From: an uncultured Campylobacter sp.
GTDB lineage: Bacteria; Campylobacterota; Campylobacteria; Campylobacterales; Campylobacteraceae
Assembly: GCF_938045345.1 (NCBI RefSeq)
Contig: NZ_CALIMS010000004.1
Location: 62,001 to 126,000, forward strand
DNA length: 64,000 bases
Direction: 5' to 3'
In this document: piece after piece, positions 8,373-17,562 of the stretch
Numbering within the stretch: position 1 is the stretch's first letter
How the letters are laid out: each line of letters starts with the position of its first letter
Made by a program: the position numbers and the translations under genes
Notes under the pieces: generated by a model
Database searches by the model: none
The model's input: the letters and a program-made list of their open reading frames with translations, nothing else
What the model was told of the DNA's origin: nothing

Positions 8373-9191
8373 TTAGAATTTAAATCCAGGGTTGCCCGGG
8401 CGTCTTGCGGCGGTCGTATCATCTGCGCTCACTTTGGAAGCAGGCATTTTTGCGGTATCTGCGCTCGCCTTGGAAGCGGGCTTTTTCGCATCGTCCGCGT
8501 CCGATTTCTTAAAAGTGGCGAGTTTGCTGTAAATGCTCGGTTTTTCGCCGTCCGCGCCTAGCTTGGCGCCGTCAAGCTCGCTAGAATTTTCCGCGCCGCA
8601 TAACCTTGCGGGGTTGAATTTTATCCACGCTATGATTAGCAAAATCCCCGAAAACGCTGTTACCAGCGACGCTGTGATTAGATACGGCAGCGCGAGGATT
8701 ACGCCTATTTTAGCTAGCGTGCCCGATACCGCTTCGCAGGGCCACGTCACGGACACCACTATGCCGTAGATTTTAAATAAATCCACGCCGCTAAGTGTGG
8801 CTAGGCGGCAGTTTAATACGCCCCAGATTATCACCGCTGCGCACGTCGAAAGGACGTAGAGTAGGGTGTAGAGTAGACCTAGCATCGCGCCATCTTTTAG
8901 CGCTACTATCATGGCGCAGTAGCACAAAATAGCGACGATTGGGATGCTTTCTATCAGCCTATAGGTCTTAACGAAGCGCACGCCTAGCGCCTTTTCTAGG
9001 CAAACGAAGCAGTCGTAAAATATCGCTAGTGTCGCTAGCAGCGCTAAAACTCTAAAAATCGCGACCGCGTCCTCGTCTATGTCGCTTACGCCCACCGTGC
9101 CGCTTATGCCGATGCCTAGCAAAATCACGGCGCCTAAAACTCCGCGGAATTTCGCCTTGCGAAGTAGATCTTGCTTTGAAATTTCTTTCAT
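8373..9191 (-). CDS. Membrane protein, divergent member of a five-copy paralogous family
   Basis: Function unknown. About six hydrophobic segments, with a Leu-Ser-Gly-Val followed by Phe-Lys-Ile-Tyr between segments and a final IIAWIKF. These correspond to the ARVSGV...F..Y and LLAWSKI blocks of the three tandem paralogs at 9334-11510. The N-terminus has the KFRG motif also seen in the copy at 14988-15752. The last 70 residues are a hydrophilic tail containing two 12-residue repeats around AKKPASKASAD, encoded by two 36-bp repeats (8425-8496). ATG at 9191 has AAAGGA upstream. It is the most downstream copy of the minus-strand array. Confidence 0.75.
   Translation of the reverse strand: MKEISKQDLLRKAKFRGVLGAVILLGIGISGTVGVSDIDEDAVAIFRVLALLATLAIFYDCFVCLEKALGVRFVKTYRLIESIPIVAILCYCAMIVALKDGAMLGLLYTLLYVLSTCAAVIIWGVLNCRLATLSGVDLFKIYGIVVSVTWPCEAVSGTLAKIGVILALPYLITASLVTAFSGILLIIAWIKFNPARLCGAENSSELDGAKLGADGEKPSIYSKLATFKKSDADDAKKPASKASADTAKMPASKVSADDTTAARRPGNPGFKF
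8425..8496. repeat. Two tandem 36-bp repeats in the tail of the 8373-9191 gene
   Basis: Units at 8425-8460 and 8461-8496 begin GCGCTC and share GGAAGC and a T-run at the same positions. They encode the repeated Lys-Pro-Ala-Ser-Lys tail of the membrane protein, and a partial third copy follows. Confidence 0.6.
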
Positions 9192-9333
9192 TTTTATCCT
9201 TTGAATTTTCTAAATTTACGCGCTATCTTGCGGCTTTTCTGCGTGTGGCGACGCTGTGCCGGATGGCGCGGCTTGGACATTGCGGTTTAGACTTGCAAAA
9301 GGCGTGGTCGCCGCAAAACGAAAGCGCTTCGGC

Positions 9334-9996
9334 TTAGGTGAGCTTTTCTATCTTGCTCCAAGCTAGCAGATGCACGATGCTAGTTATTATCAAGGCAGCA
9401 AACGGCAAAAATTCCTTCAATGACGCGATAATTAAAACCGCATCGGAATCGCCAATTTGCGGCTTGGAGGCAGCCAAACCGAAGGGCCCTGCGCCACATA
9501 GCCAATTTAACGCGAAAAAGAAGGCGCAGAGCCACACATAGATCCGAAAGGTCATCACGCCGCTTATGCGCGCCAAAGAGAAATTTATGCGAAGCCACGC
9601 TACGATTATGTAGATTGCGGCTGCGGGCACCGCTAAATTCCATATAGTTTCTTCTATCATCTCTTTCATCGTTACTTCTCTGTAACAACCTGCCGGATAA
9701 AATAATAAAAGCGCCACGAAGCATATGCAGAGAATTACGCAGTTGCGGTAAAGCGCCGCCGCTTTTATGCCGCTAAGCATTGAAATTTTGCGGAGCGCTC
9801 TTAGCCTATAAATCACCGAGAAACAGATAAGAGCGATAAAAATTCCACCTATGATCACGATATTATATGGATACCCCGGTATGCCCTCAAAAACAAAGTC
9901 TATCGCCATCAAAACCACCGGTAACGCCGCTAAAAATAGATCAATGCCGGTGCTGATCATCCCATTTTTTCTTGCTTGAGATACGGTGTCTTGCAC
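9334..9996 (-). CDS. Six-segment membrane protein, tandem paralog 1
   Basis: Function unknown; 220 residues. It starts with MQDTVSQARKNGMISTGIDL, almost the same as the next two genes. Six predicted membrane segments form three hairpins. Each hairpin ends in a cytoplasmic-looking basic or Ser-Gly motif: LRKISMLSGIKAAALYRN after the second segment, SLARISGVMTFRIYVW after the fourth, and LAWSKIEKL at the C-terminus. GTG at 9996 with AAGGAG about ten bases before it is the likely start. The upstream gap (9997-10112) resembles the leaders of the other two copies, so each copy may have its own promoter. Confidence 0.8.
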   Translation of the reverse strand: MQDTVSQARKNGMISTGIDLFLAALPVVLMAIDFVFEGIPGYPYNIVIIGGIFIALICFSVIYRLRALRKISMLSGIKAAALYRNCVILCICFVALLLFYPAGCYREVTMKEMIEETIWNLAVPAAAIYIIVAWLRINFSLARISGVMTFRIYVWLCAFFFALNWLCGAGPFGLAASKPQIGDSDAVLIIASLKEFLPFAALIITSIVHLLAWSKIEKLT

Positions 9997-10112
9997 GTCG
10001 TATAACTCCTTTTAAAAATTTATTTCAATATGCAAAAAGCAGATGTTAAAACGCTAATCAAACCGAAAAGAGCGAAATTTTATCGTGACAAGAGGTTTAT
10101 GAAATTTAAAAT

Positions 10113-10808
10113 TTAAACCTCCGCGCTTATCTTTTCTATCTTGCTCCAGGCTAGCAGATGCACGATGCTAGTTATCACAAGAGCGACAAACGGTAGGAGT
10201 AGTTTAAGCATTACGACAGCAATAGCCAAAGCCGAGACCTGCTCGGTCCGTGGCTCGGAAATGGCTATAGCAATAATCGCTGCATTGCATAGTATGTTTA
10301 GCACGAAAAGTCCCACGCAGAGCCACACATAAGTTCGAAAGGTACTTACGCCGCTTACGCGCGCAAGCGAAAAATTTATGCGAAACCATGCGACGATTAT
10401 GTAAATAACGCCTACGAAAAGTGCTAGTCCAAATATCGCCGCAAATGGATTATCACTCTGCCCGCCGTCTGCGTCAGGCTCTCTCGGATAAAGGTGATTG
10501 AGTACGAGCGCTAGCGCGAAAAAGCAGACGCAGATTATTATGCAGTTGCGATAAAGCGTCGCTGCTTTTATGCCGCTAAGCGCTGAAATTTTTCGGAGTG
10601 CCTGCAATCTGAAAAATGCCGAAACACAAATAAAAGCGATCAAAATTCCGCTAGCGATATAATTTATCGTCTCGTCGTCAAGGTGCCATGGCTCGCTGAA
10701 AGAGACATAGCCTACTACGATAAAAACCGCGGGTAGCGCCGCCAAAAACAGATCGATGCCGGTGCTGATCATCCCTTCTTTTCTTGCCTGAGATACAATG
10801 AATTGCAT
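10113..10808 (-). CDS. Six-segment membrane protein, tandem paralog 2
   Basis: Function unknown; about 231 residues from the ATG at 10808. An in-frame extension to 10853 exists, but 10808 gives MQFIVSQARKEGMISTGIDL, matching the starts of paralogs 1 and 3, and AAAAAGGG lies just upstream. The protein has the same three-hairpin plan and motifs: LRKISALSGIKAATLYRN, SLARVSGVSTFRTYVW and LAWSKIEKI. It differs from its neighbours mainly by a hydrophilic loop with Pro-Arg-Glu-Pro-Asp-Ala between the third and fourth segments. Confidence 0.8.
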   Translation of the reverse strand: MQFIVSQARKEGMISTGIDLFLAALPAVFIVVGYVSFSEPWHLDDETINYIASGILIAFICVSAFFRLQALRKISALSGIKAATLYRNCIIICVCFFALALVLNHLYPREPDADGGQSDNPFAAIFGLALFVGVIYIIVAWFRINFSLARVSGVSTFRTYVWLCVGLFVLNILCNAAIIAIAISEPRTEQVSALAIAVVMLKLLLPFVALVITSIVHLLAWSKIEKISAEV

Positions 10809-10916
10809 ATATAAACCCTTTTTAAAAATTTGACTCGAAGTATATATAAACAAACATAAAACACGGATTAAATCGCAAAAATCGGAATTCTATCGCGACA
10901 AGATATTTGCGAAATT

Positions 10917-11510
10917 TTAAACTTTTACGCTTATCTTTTCTATCTTGCTCCAGGCTAGCAGATGCACGATGCCGGTTATTATGAGGGTTATGGGGAATAT
11001 CAAATGGTATAGTGCATTTAACGGAAAAAGGATGACGCATAACCACACATATGTCTCAAAGATCCCCACGCCGCTTACGCGCGCTAGAGTGAAATTTATG
11101 CAAAACCACGCTACGATCATGTAGATTGCGCCTGCAAACGCTATCAAAATGCACAATATCATTGCCAAATGTTTGTGTGAGATCGACAAAGGAATCGATA
11201 AAAAGATGCTTGTTATGGCAATGACACAGATGCAGACAATTACGCAGTTGCGGTAAAGTGCCGCCGCCCTTATGCCGCTAAGCATTGAAATTTTGCGGAG
11301 CGTTCTTAGCCTGAAAAATACCGAAACACACAAAAGAGCAAAAATAATTCCGACAGTGATATAGGTAGCCGTCTTGTTGCCGCTAAGTCCTAGCATATCG
11401 TCCTTAGCAATATCTAGCGCAACTAAAGTCGCAGGCACTGCCGCTAAAAACAGATCGATGCCGGTGCTGATCATCCCCTCTTTTCTTGCCTGAGATACGA
11501 GATCTTGCAT
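10917..11510 (-). CDS. Six-segment membrane protein, tandem paralog 3
   Basis: Function unknown; 197 residues, the shortest copy. It starts MQDLVSQARKEGMISTGIDL with AAAGGC a few bases before the ATG, and keeps the LRKISMLSGIRAAALYRN, TLARVSGVGIFETYVW and LAWSKIEKI motifs. It is first in transcription order of the three close tandem copies. The leader upstream (11511-11560) has a TATACTT-like element also seen in front of paralog 2, which may be a shared promoter. Confidence 0.8.
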   Translation of the reverse strand: MQDLVSQARKEGMISTGIDLFLAAVPATLVALDIAKDDMLGLSGNKTATYITVGIIFALLCVSVFFRLRTLRKISMLSGIRAAALYRNCVIVCICVIAITSIFLSIPLSISHKHLAMILCILIAFAGAIYMIVAWFCINFTLARVSGVGIFETYVWLCVILFPLNALYHLIFPITLIITGIVHLLAWSKIEKISVKV

Positions 11511-11971
11511 AATAAGCCTTTTTAAAATTTATCCCGAAGTATACATAAATCGATGTAAAGCAGGAATTAAATAGCTAAATTTAAAATTTTTAAATTTCAT
11601 CGCAGCCAAATTTCGTTGCAGACAAGCACATACTGCGGAATTTCGGAATTCCACCAGGCAAATATAAAATTCCGTCATGGGATTTTAAAACGGAATTTAG
11701 CCTATGGATTTGCGGGGTAGAATTCCACTGTGAAATTTCAAAATCTCAAGCGCGACATACTTTCATAGCACGCTTTGAAAGTCAGCAAACCGCAGGTAGA
11801 ATTCTACTATGGAATTTAGACTGGAATTCTATGGCAAAACCTCGATATAAAATTTTAATCGGAATTTCAAGACGGCATTTCAAGACAAAATTCTGCGATT
11901 TAAATTTAGCTAAAGACAAAATTCTGCGATTTAAAATTGCGCGCCGATTGATGAGTTGCTTTGTCGCGCCG
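11511..11971. other. Intergenic region rich in RAATTY motifs
   Basis: Lies between the importer ATPase (ends 11972, minus) and paralog 3 (starts 11510, minus). Contains many GAATTC, AAATTC, GAATTT and AAATTT sites, particularly 11575-11900, in unrelated frames. The tandem-copy leader occupies the first 60 bases. No terminator or other gene is evident. Confidence 0.55.
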
Positions 11972-12736
11972 CTACTTCACCTGCGCGCTGAAAATTTGCG
12001 TGATGCTGGGGATTTGCTCGCCCGCAACGTCAAATTTCGCCGTTTTGATCTGTACGCCGTAGAGCGAGCTAAGCGCGGCTTCGGTTAAAATTTCGTTACT
12101 TACGCCGTAGTTGTAGCTAAGATCATTTCGCAAGATCAGTGTGCGATCGGCGACTGCGAGGGCGTGGTTAGGCTGATGGGTGGTAAAAACTATGCTCGCA
12201 TCGCTATTTGAGCGCAGATTCGCGATGAGGCTTAGCACGCGGTCTTGGTTTTTGATATCAAGCGCGCTGGCAGGCTCGTCCAAAAACAGCACGTCGCTAC
12301 CGCTAGCTAGGGCTCTAGCAAAGAGCACGAGCTGCCTCTGCCCGCCGCTAAGGGCGTTAAAGCTGCGCTTTTGCAGATGGGCGACGCCTAGCGTATCCAG
12401 AGCGTCAAGGCAGATTTGAATATCCTTTTTGCCCGGTTTTGAAAAGAGCGAGATCTCGCGTACCCGCCCCATCAGTACGATGTCAAGCACGCTGTAATCA
12501 AACGCGACGTTAAAGCTTTGAGGCAAGAAAGCAAATTTTGCCTTGCGCACGATCTCGCCTTCTTTAGGCTGCAAAATCCCCATCATACACGACATTAGCG
12601 TACTTTTGCCTTGCCCGTTTAAGCCCAAAATCGCTAATGTTTGAGAGCTGGAAAGCTCGAAGCTTAAGTTGCGAAAGCAGAATTTTTCCGCCTCGTAGTA
12701 AAAGCCAGCATTTTTTACCTCAATTAGATTTTGCAT
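11972..12736 (-). CDS. Iron/metal-chelate ABC importer ATPase (FecE/FhuC type)
   Basis: Cytoplasmic ATPase of the importer formed with the two genes upstream. It has Walker A GLNGQGKST, signature LSGGQRQLVLFARAL, Walker B VLFLDEPASALD and the switch His in FTTHQP. I prefer ATG at 12736 (MQNLIEVK) because AAGGAG lies eight bases before it; an in-frame GTG at 12745 would put the RBS inside the coding region. The gene overlaps the permease by 17 bases, so it is translationally coupled to it. Substrate is not decided by sequence: siderophore, heme or another metal chelate are all possible. Confidence 0.9.
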   Translation of the reverse strand: MQNLIEVKNAGFYYEAEKFCFRNLSFELSSSQTLAILGLNGQGKSTLMSCMMGILQPKEGEIVRKAKFAFLPQSFNVAFDYSVLDIVLMGRVREISLFSKPGKKDIQICLDALDTLGVAHLQKRSFNALSGGQRQLVLFARALASGSDVLFLDEPASALDIKNQDRVLSLIANLRSNSDASIVFTTHQPNHALAVADRTLILRNDLSYNYGVSNEILTEAALSSLYGVQIKTAKFDVAGEQIPSITQIFSAQVK

Positions 12737-13700
12737 TTTTGGCACTCCTTTTTAGAAGTAGGGCAAAGATCGGGCTTCCGATGAGAGCGGATAGAATTCC
12801 CAAAGGAATTTCGGCGCTACTTAGCGAGCGAGATAGATCGTCGATTGCCAGCATAAAGATCGCTCCTGTGATGAAGCAGGCAGGCATTAGCTTCACGTGG
12901 TCGCTGCCCGCGATGAGCCTGGTGGCGTGCGGCACTACAAGACCTACCCAGCCGATATTTCCGCTGACGCTAACTTGTACGGCGATCAGAGCGGTGCAAA
13001 GCGCTAGGATCGTGCAGCGCAGAAACTTAACATCCACGCCTAGCACGCGCAAATCATCATCATTTAGGCTGAGTAGATTAAACCGCCATCTCAGCGCGAT
13101 TAAGACTGCAGAAGCGGGCAGGGCGATCGCGCACATCAAAATTACTTTATCATATCCTGCGCTTACGAAGCTTCCTAGTAGCCAAAAGACGATATTAGGC
13201 AGCACTTCCTCATCGTCTGCCAGATACTGCACCAAGCTCGTAAGTGCGGCAAATACGCCGTTAATGACTATACCTGCCAAAATGAGCGAGAAAATATCGG
13301 CGCGTGCTACGAATTTTGCCAAAAGATAGAGCAAAAATAGCGCTGCAAGCCCGAAGCAAAATGCAAAACCCGCAAGCCATAAGCCGCTCAATCCTAGCAA
13401 AATACAAAGCGCGCCGCCGAATGCCGCTGCAGTGCTAACGCCTACGATGTGCGGGCCAACGAGCGGGTTTTTAAATACCGCCTGTAAGCTCAAACCCGCG
13501 ATAGCAAGCGCTCCACCGCAAAGGCTGGAGAGTAGAATGCGTGGAATTCTAACATCCATCATCACACTTTTGGCAGCTTCATCGCCGCCTCCGCTAAAGA
13601 GAATTTTAAAAATTTCTTCTAACGGTATATGAAACTGCCCGCTAGCGAGCGAGATTAGCGCCAGCACTACCCAAAAAAGAAGCAGGATTACGTTTAGCAT
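12720..13700 (-). CDS. Iron/metal-chelate ABC importer permease (FecCD family)
   Basis: Polytopic inner-membrane permease of 326 residues with about ten membrane segments. Family features include RIPRILLSSLCGGALAIAGL near the N-terminus, NPLVGPHIVGVSTAAAFGG, and GNIGWVGLVVPHATRLI near residue 245. The ATG overlaps the stop of the binding-protein gene in a TAATG, and the 3' end overlaps the ATPase gene. It works with the periplasmic binding protein at 13700-14746 and the ATPase at 11972-12736. Confidence 0.93.
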   Translation of the reverse strand: MLNVILLLFWVVLALISLASGQFHIPLEEIFKILFSGGGDEAAKSVMMDVRIPRILLSSLCGGALAIAGLSLQAVFKNPLVGPHIVGVSTAAAFGGALCILLGLSGLWLAGFAFCFGLAALFLLYLLAKFVARADIFSLILAGIVINGVFAALTSLVQYLADDEEVLPNIVFWLLGSFVSAGYDKVILMCAIALPASAVLIALRWRFNLLSLNDDDLRVLGVDVKFLRCTILALCTALIAVQVSVSGNIGWVGLVVPHATRLIAGSDHVKLMPACFITGAIFMLAIDDLSRSLSSAEIPLGILSALIGSPIFALLLKRSAKNAKSN

Positions 13701-14746
13701 TATTTTTGATATTTGACGCGGTAAAATTTCTCGTAGAATTCCTCTACTTTTTTATCAAAGTTTGCGTCCTTAAAATTTTGCGGATAAAGTTTCATCGCAA
13801 GCCATTCCTCACCAAGCGCCATCGCTTCAGCAGTCGGATGCCCCCAGGCTTTAACGAATTCAGGCATTAGATAAATTCTATCCTCTTTCACGGCGCTAAG
13901 ACCTTTTAGCGCAGGGTTTGCTTTAAGCTCGGCAGGTACTTGAGGATAGCGATTTTGTACTAAGATAATCTGCGGATTCCATGCTAAAATTTGCTCCGGC
14001 GAAACCTGCTTGTAGCCCTTTATATCTGCAGCGGCGACGTTTGTCGCACCCGCTCTTGCTAGCATTACGCCAGTATATTTGCCACTACCGTAGGTCGTAA
14101 GATCGGGATTCGCCATATAAACTCTAGGTCTTTTATCTACGATAAAATTGCTAAATTTGGCATTTAAATCAGCTTGCGATTTTTTAACGAAATCTATTAG
14201 TTCAGCGGCATCCTTTTCGTGATTGCTTAGTTCGCCTAGAATTTTAACCCCCTCGTAAAAGCCCTCATCGTAGGCGGCGAAGCTATCGCGTTCATCTTTA
14301 AAGGTCGGATTTAGCTTAGCTTTTTCCTCTTGTGCAGAGCTAAAAAATGAAATGCCTACGACTGGGATTTTTAACTCCTCCATTTTAGCGATATATTCTT
14401 TAGGGAAGTAGTTGACCACTACGACCGCATCGGGCTTTAGACTAAGCAGAGCTTCGTAATTGACATCTTTGATATCGCCCGGATTAGGTAGGTTTTTAAA
14501 ACTCGGCGCCAAGCGATTATACTCTTTGCCTAGGCGCTGCTCCCAGCTTTTTAGGATGCCTACGACCTTATCTTGGGCGTTGATTTCGTTTAAGACATTG
14601 AGCGCTTCGTGGTGTAGCACGACGATACGATTTACTTGATCCGGGATTGTGACCTTGCGGCCGAGCTGATCGGTAATCGTGCGATCTGCAAAAGCCAGGC
14701 TAGCGCAAAGCGCTGCACCAAGAAGGATTGAGTGAAGTTTAAGCAT
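13700..14746 (-). CDS. Periplasmic metal-chelate binding protein (FecB/BtuF type)
   Basis: Soluble periplasmic receptor that delivers substrate to the FecCD-type permease. The first 20 residues are a Sec signal peptide ending SLAFA-DRTITD, with no lipobox Cys. The mature part begins TDQLGRKVTIPDQVNRIVVL, the usual opening of the family, and has two lobes joined by a long helix. Length 348 is normal. ATG with AAGGAG upstream. It is first in its operon; the upstream region (14747-14987) holds a TATAAT at 14796-14801 on the minus strand. There is no TonB-dependent receptor nearby to identify the ligand; nickel or iron chelates are both reasonable given the nickel enzymes encoded 5-20 kb away. 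Confidence 0.9.
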   Translation of the reverse strand: MLKLHSILLGAALCASLAFADRTITDQLGRKVTIPDQVNRIVVLHHEALNVLNEINAQDKVVGILKSWEQRLGKEYNRLAPSFKNLPNPGDIKDVNYEALLSLKPDAVVVVNYFPKEYIAKMEELKIPVVGISFFSSAQEEKAKLNPTFKDERDSFAAYDEGFYEGVKILGELSNHEKDAAELIDFVKKSQADLNAKFSNFIVDKRPRVYMANPDLTTYGSGKYTGVMLARAGATNVAAADIKGYKQVSPEQILAWNPQIILVQNRYPQVPAELKANPALKGLSAVKEDRIYLMPEFVKAWGHPTAEAMALGEEWLAMKLYPQNFKDANFDKKVEEFYEKFYRVKYQK

Positions 14747-14795
14747 TTTTTCTCCTTGAAAATTCCGCTAAAATATGCGGGGTTAGAATAGCGGA

Positions 14796-14842
14796 ATTAT
14801 AGCCGATCGGTATAAAATCCAGATAAATTTTTATATAAATTT
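14796..14842 (-). promoter_or_regulatory. Candidate promoter and AT-rich operator of the metal importer
   Basis: On the minus strand TATAAT at 14801-14796 is about 50 bases before the binding-protein start. Just upstream, 14825-14842 is an imperfect 18-base AT-rich dyad with AAATTT at each end, the place and composition expected of a Fur-type operator. AAATTT is common everywhere in this genome, so the dyad alone is weak evidence. Confidence 0.35.
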
Positions 14843-14987
14843 CATTTTGTCGTGGGAATTTCAAATACTTTTGCAAGGCGGAATTTTGCGATTTTACGCA
14901 AAATTTTGCTAGTAAAAATTTTTACCCGTCTCCTCTAGGCTAATAGGATACTGCCCGATGCCAAGCGATACCGATTGGTTTTTTGAT

Positions 14988-15752
14988 TTATTTTGTAGGC
15001 ATCGCCCATAAGCTTTTATTCCAAAGCTCTGCGCCTGAAATTCCTTTAATTCTAATCCAAGCGATAATTTCTAAAATTTCAGATAAAATGATTACCGTAA
15101 GTGCGGCATAGCGGGCAGGTGCGCTGCCATACCACGACTGTTCGACGTGTAGTATTTTAAAAAGTTTAGGAAGCGCTCCCCAAATTAAAGTTATCACGGC
15201 GCAAAGATAGAAAATTTTACTTCCGCTTGCCTTGCCGAGCAAGTATAGTGTGGCGACCCGCTTCCAAAGAACGATGAGTGCCAGCATAATATTTGCGGTG
15301 CTCCAAAGAGCTATGATTTGAGATTTTCCGATCTCGGATAGATGCTCCAAGCCTGCATAAAGCGCACCCATTACGCAATAAAAGGCTCCTTCGAAGGAGC
15401 TGCCGTTTTGCTGCGGAGCGTAATCCCAAATATCAAGACCGATATAATTTATCGAATAAAATAGCATCGCGCCCAGCAAGGCGGCATATATCGCGTAGGC
15501 AAAAAACATAGCGCGATACGCGTTAAAGACTTTGCTAGCGGAGATATCTGAGATCATTTTGGTTGCCGAAAGCTTAAAGCTCATCGAAGTAAAAATTACG
15601 GCGACGATTATGGTCGCAGCGGCGAAAAATCCTCTCATCGTAATATCGTGCAAAAACTCACAACAAACCCAAATGATCAGATAACAGCATATTGCCAAAA
15701 CGCTAGAGGTTATACCGCGAAATTTTATGGCGTTTAAAGTATCGCGCTTCAT
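14988..15752 (-). CDS. Membrane protein, fifth divergent member of the paralogous family
   Basis: Function unknown; 254 residues, about six membrane segments. The N-terminus has IKFRGITSSV, like AKFRGVLGAV in the 8373-9191 copy. After the second segment comes ISDISASKVFNAYRA, corresponding to ISMLSGIKAAALYRN in the tandem copies; after the fourth comes LGKASGSKIFYLC; and near the end is LEIIAWIRIK. The three-hairpin plan is therefore retained. It lies on the other side of the importer operon from the other four copies. ATG at 15752 has AAAGGC upstream. Confidence 0.75.
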   Translation of the reverse strand: MKRDTLNAIKFRGITSSVLAICCYLIIWVCCEFLHDITMRGFFAAATIIVAVIFTSMSFKLSATKMISDISASKVFNAYRAMFFAYAIYAALLGAMLFYSINYIGLDIWDYAPQQNGSSFEGAFYCVMGALYAGLEHLSEIGKSQIIALWSTANIMLALIVLWKRVATLYLLGKASGSKIFYLCAVITLIWGALPKLFKILHVEQSWYGSAPARYAALTVIILSEILEIIAWIRIKGISGAELWNKSLWAMPTK

Positions 15753-16096
15753 TTTTTGCCTTTAGATTTTTAAAATTTTATGGCGGATTATACTTGCGGG
15801 GTTTGAAATTTAAATAAATTTTAGAAACCCCGCGTTGCCAAATTTTAAAATTTCGCGCCGTAAGATCGCAAAATTCTGTCTCACAAAAGCTCCGTGATAA
15901 AAAATTTGCGGCAAATTCTACATCCAAAGCGTTGCGCTATAAAGCCTAAATTTAGGCGGATTGCTCTATAATTCATAATTTCATTTTGCCTTTCCGGTGT
16001 ATCTTATGCAAAGCAGCCGATTTATAGCTTATCTATCGGCGTTTAGATCGCGGGCGAGTATGCGAATATGAAGTTTATAATGGATTTGGAGAATAG
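15753..16096. other. Divergent intergenic region before the O-acetylation genes
   Basis: Separates the minus-strand membrane-protein gene from the plus-strand MBOAT gene. The left half carries RAATTY motifs; the right half is AT-rich. TATAAT occurs at 15967-15972 and again at 16076-16081 on the plus strand. The second is only 21 bases before the MBOAT start, so the first is the better promoter candidate. Confidence 0.45.
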
Positions 16097-17554
16097 ATGC
16101 TTTTTAACTCATATGAATTTATATTTGCATTTTTACCAATAACATTTTTTATATATTTTTTCCTAAACAAAAGACGTTTAAGCGAGCTGTCAAAGGGATT
16201 TTTAGTCGCTTCATCGCTATTTTTTTACGCTTGGTGGAACATCGCGTATCTGCCTATAATCTTATGTTCGATGATATTTAATTATTGTTTCGGAATGGAG
16301 CTAAATAAAAGTGATGCAAAAATTTCAAAAAAGGCGATCTTGATTGTCGCAATAGCTGCAAATTTAGCGCTACTTGGATATTTTAAGTACTCGGACTTTT
16401 TGATCGATAATTTAAATTTTGCCTTTAATCTGCACATTCATAGTTTAAATTTACTCCTTCCGCTTGCAATTTCGTTTTTTACGTTTCAGCAGATCGCCTA
16501 TCTAGTAGATTCATATAACGGGGGGGGCACTAAAGAATATAATTTTTTAAATTATTGCCTCTTTGTTACATTTTTTCCGCAGCTCATAGCGGGTCCAATC
16601 GTTCATCACAAGGAGGTTATGCCGCAGTTTGACAATCTTAAAAATAAAGTGCCAAGTTATAAAAACATTGCTCTTGGACTTTTTGTATTTTCTTTAGGTC
16701 TATTTAAAAAAGTTCTCATCGCCGACACCTTCGCCGTTTGGGCGAGCAACGGCTTTGATAAGGCTGAAATTTTATCGCTAATAGAAGCGTGGGCGACCAG
16801 CCTCTCATATACCTTTCAGCTTTATTTCGATTTTAGCGGGTATTGCGATATGGCAATCGGAGCAGCACTTCTTTTTAATATCAAGCTTCCGATAAATTTT
16901 AATTCGCCGTATAAGGCTAGCGACATACAAGACTTCTGGCGCAGATGGCATATTACGCTAAGTAGGTTTTTACGCGATTATGTTTATATACCGCTGGGCG
17001 GTAACCGCAAGGGTAGGGCGAGGACATATTTAAATTTAATGCTCACCTTTATAATAGGCGGCATTTGGCATGGGGCAGGCTGGACTTTTATATTTTGGGG
17101 GTTTTTACACGGATTGGCACTCATGATTCATAGATTTTGGCATAATTTAGGCCTTAGAATGAATAAAGTTCTAGCTTGGTTTATAACCTTTAACTTCGTA
17201 AATATTACCTGGGTGTTTTTTAGAGCTAAAGATTGGAGCGATGCGATAAAAGTATTAAAAGGAATGTGCGGGATGAGCGGTGTGGTGTTACCGGATCCGC
17301 TCAGACATATTTTTAAATTTTTGCAGCATTTTAACGTAGAATTCGGAGGATACCTGATTCATATCGGAGGCAGACGCGATAGCATAATATGGCTATTAGT
17401 GGGATTTATCTTAATTCTATGCTGCAAGAATTCTATGCAGCTGCTCAACTCGCGTAAAGTAGAGAAATTTTATATCGTAGCAGTTGCATTTTTGCTTCTT
17501 ACGGCTTTATCAAATTTAAACACCGTATCGGAATTTTTATATTTTAATTTTTAG
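16097..17554 (+). CDS. MBOAT-family membrane O-acyltransferase (AlgI/PatA type)
   Basis: Inner-membrane protein of 485 residues that moves acetyl groups across the membrane for O-acetylation of an extracytoplasmic polysaccharide or peptidoglycan. Many hydrophobic segments. Hallmarks are the opening MLFNSYEFIFAFLP, FPQLIAGPIVHH near residue 160, the QDFWRRWHITLSRFLRDYVY block near 275, and GGIWHGAGWTFIFWGFLHG near 320 with the catalytic His. GGAG lies five bases before the ATG. The next gene, 8 bases on, is an SGNH-type partner. In C. jejuni, PatA/PatB form a comparable pair acting on peptidoglycan; alginate-like or capsular targets are equally possible. Base composition is clearly more AT-rich than the neighbours. 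Confidence 0.92.
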   Translation: MLFNSYEFIFAFLPITFFIYFFLNKRRLSELSKGFLVASSLFFYAWWNIAYLPIILCSMIFNYCFGMELNKSDAKISKKAILIVAIAANLALLGYFKYSDFLIDNLNFAFNLHIHSLNLLLPLAISFFTFQQIAYLVDSYNGGGTKEYNFLNYCLFVTFFPQLIAGPIVHHKEVMPQFDNLKNKVPSYKNIALGLFVFSLGLFKKVLIADTFAVWASNGFDKAEILSLIEAWATSLSYTFQLYFDFSGYCDMAIGAALLFNIKLPINFNSPYKASDIQDFWRRWHITLSRFLRDYVYIPLGGNRKGRARTYLNLMLTFIIGGIWHGAGWTFIFWGFLHGLALMIHRFWHNLGLRMNKVLAWFITFNFVNITWVFFRAKDWSDAIKVLKGMCGMSGVVLPDPLRHIFKFLQHFNVEFGGYLIHIGGRRDSIIWLLVGFILILCCKNSMQLLNSRKVEKFYIVAVAFLLLTALSNLNTVSEFLYFNF

Positions 17555-17562
17555 GAGATAGA

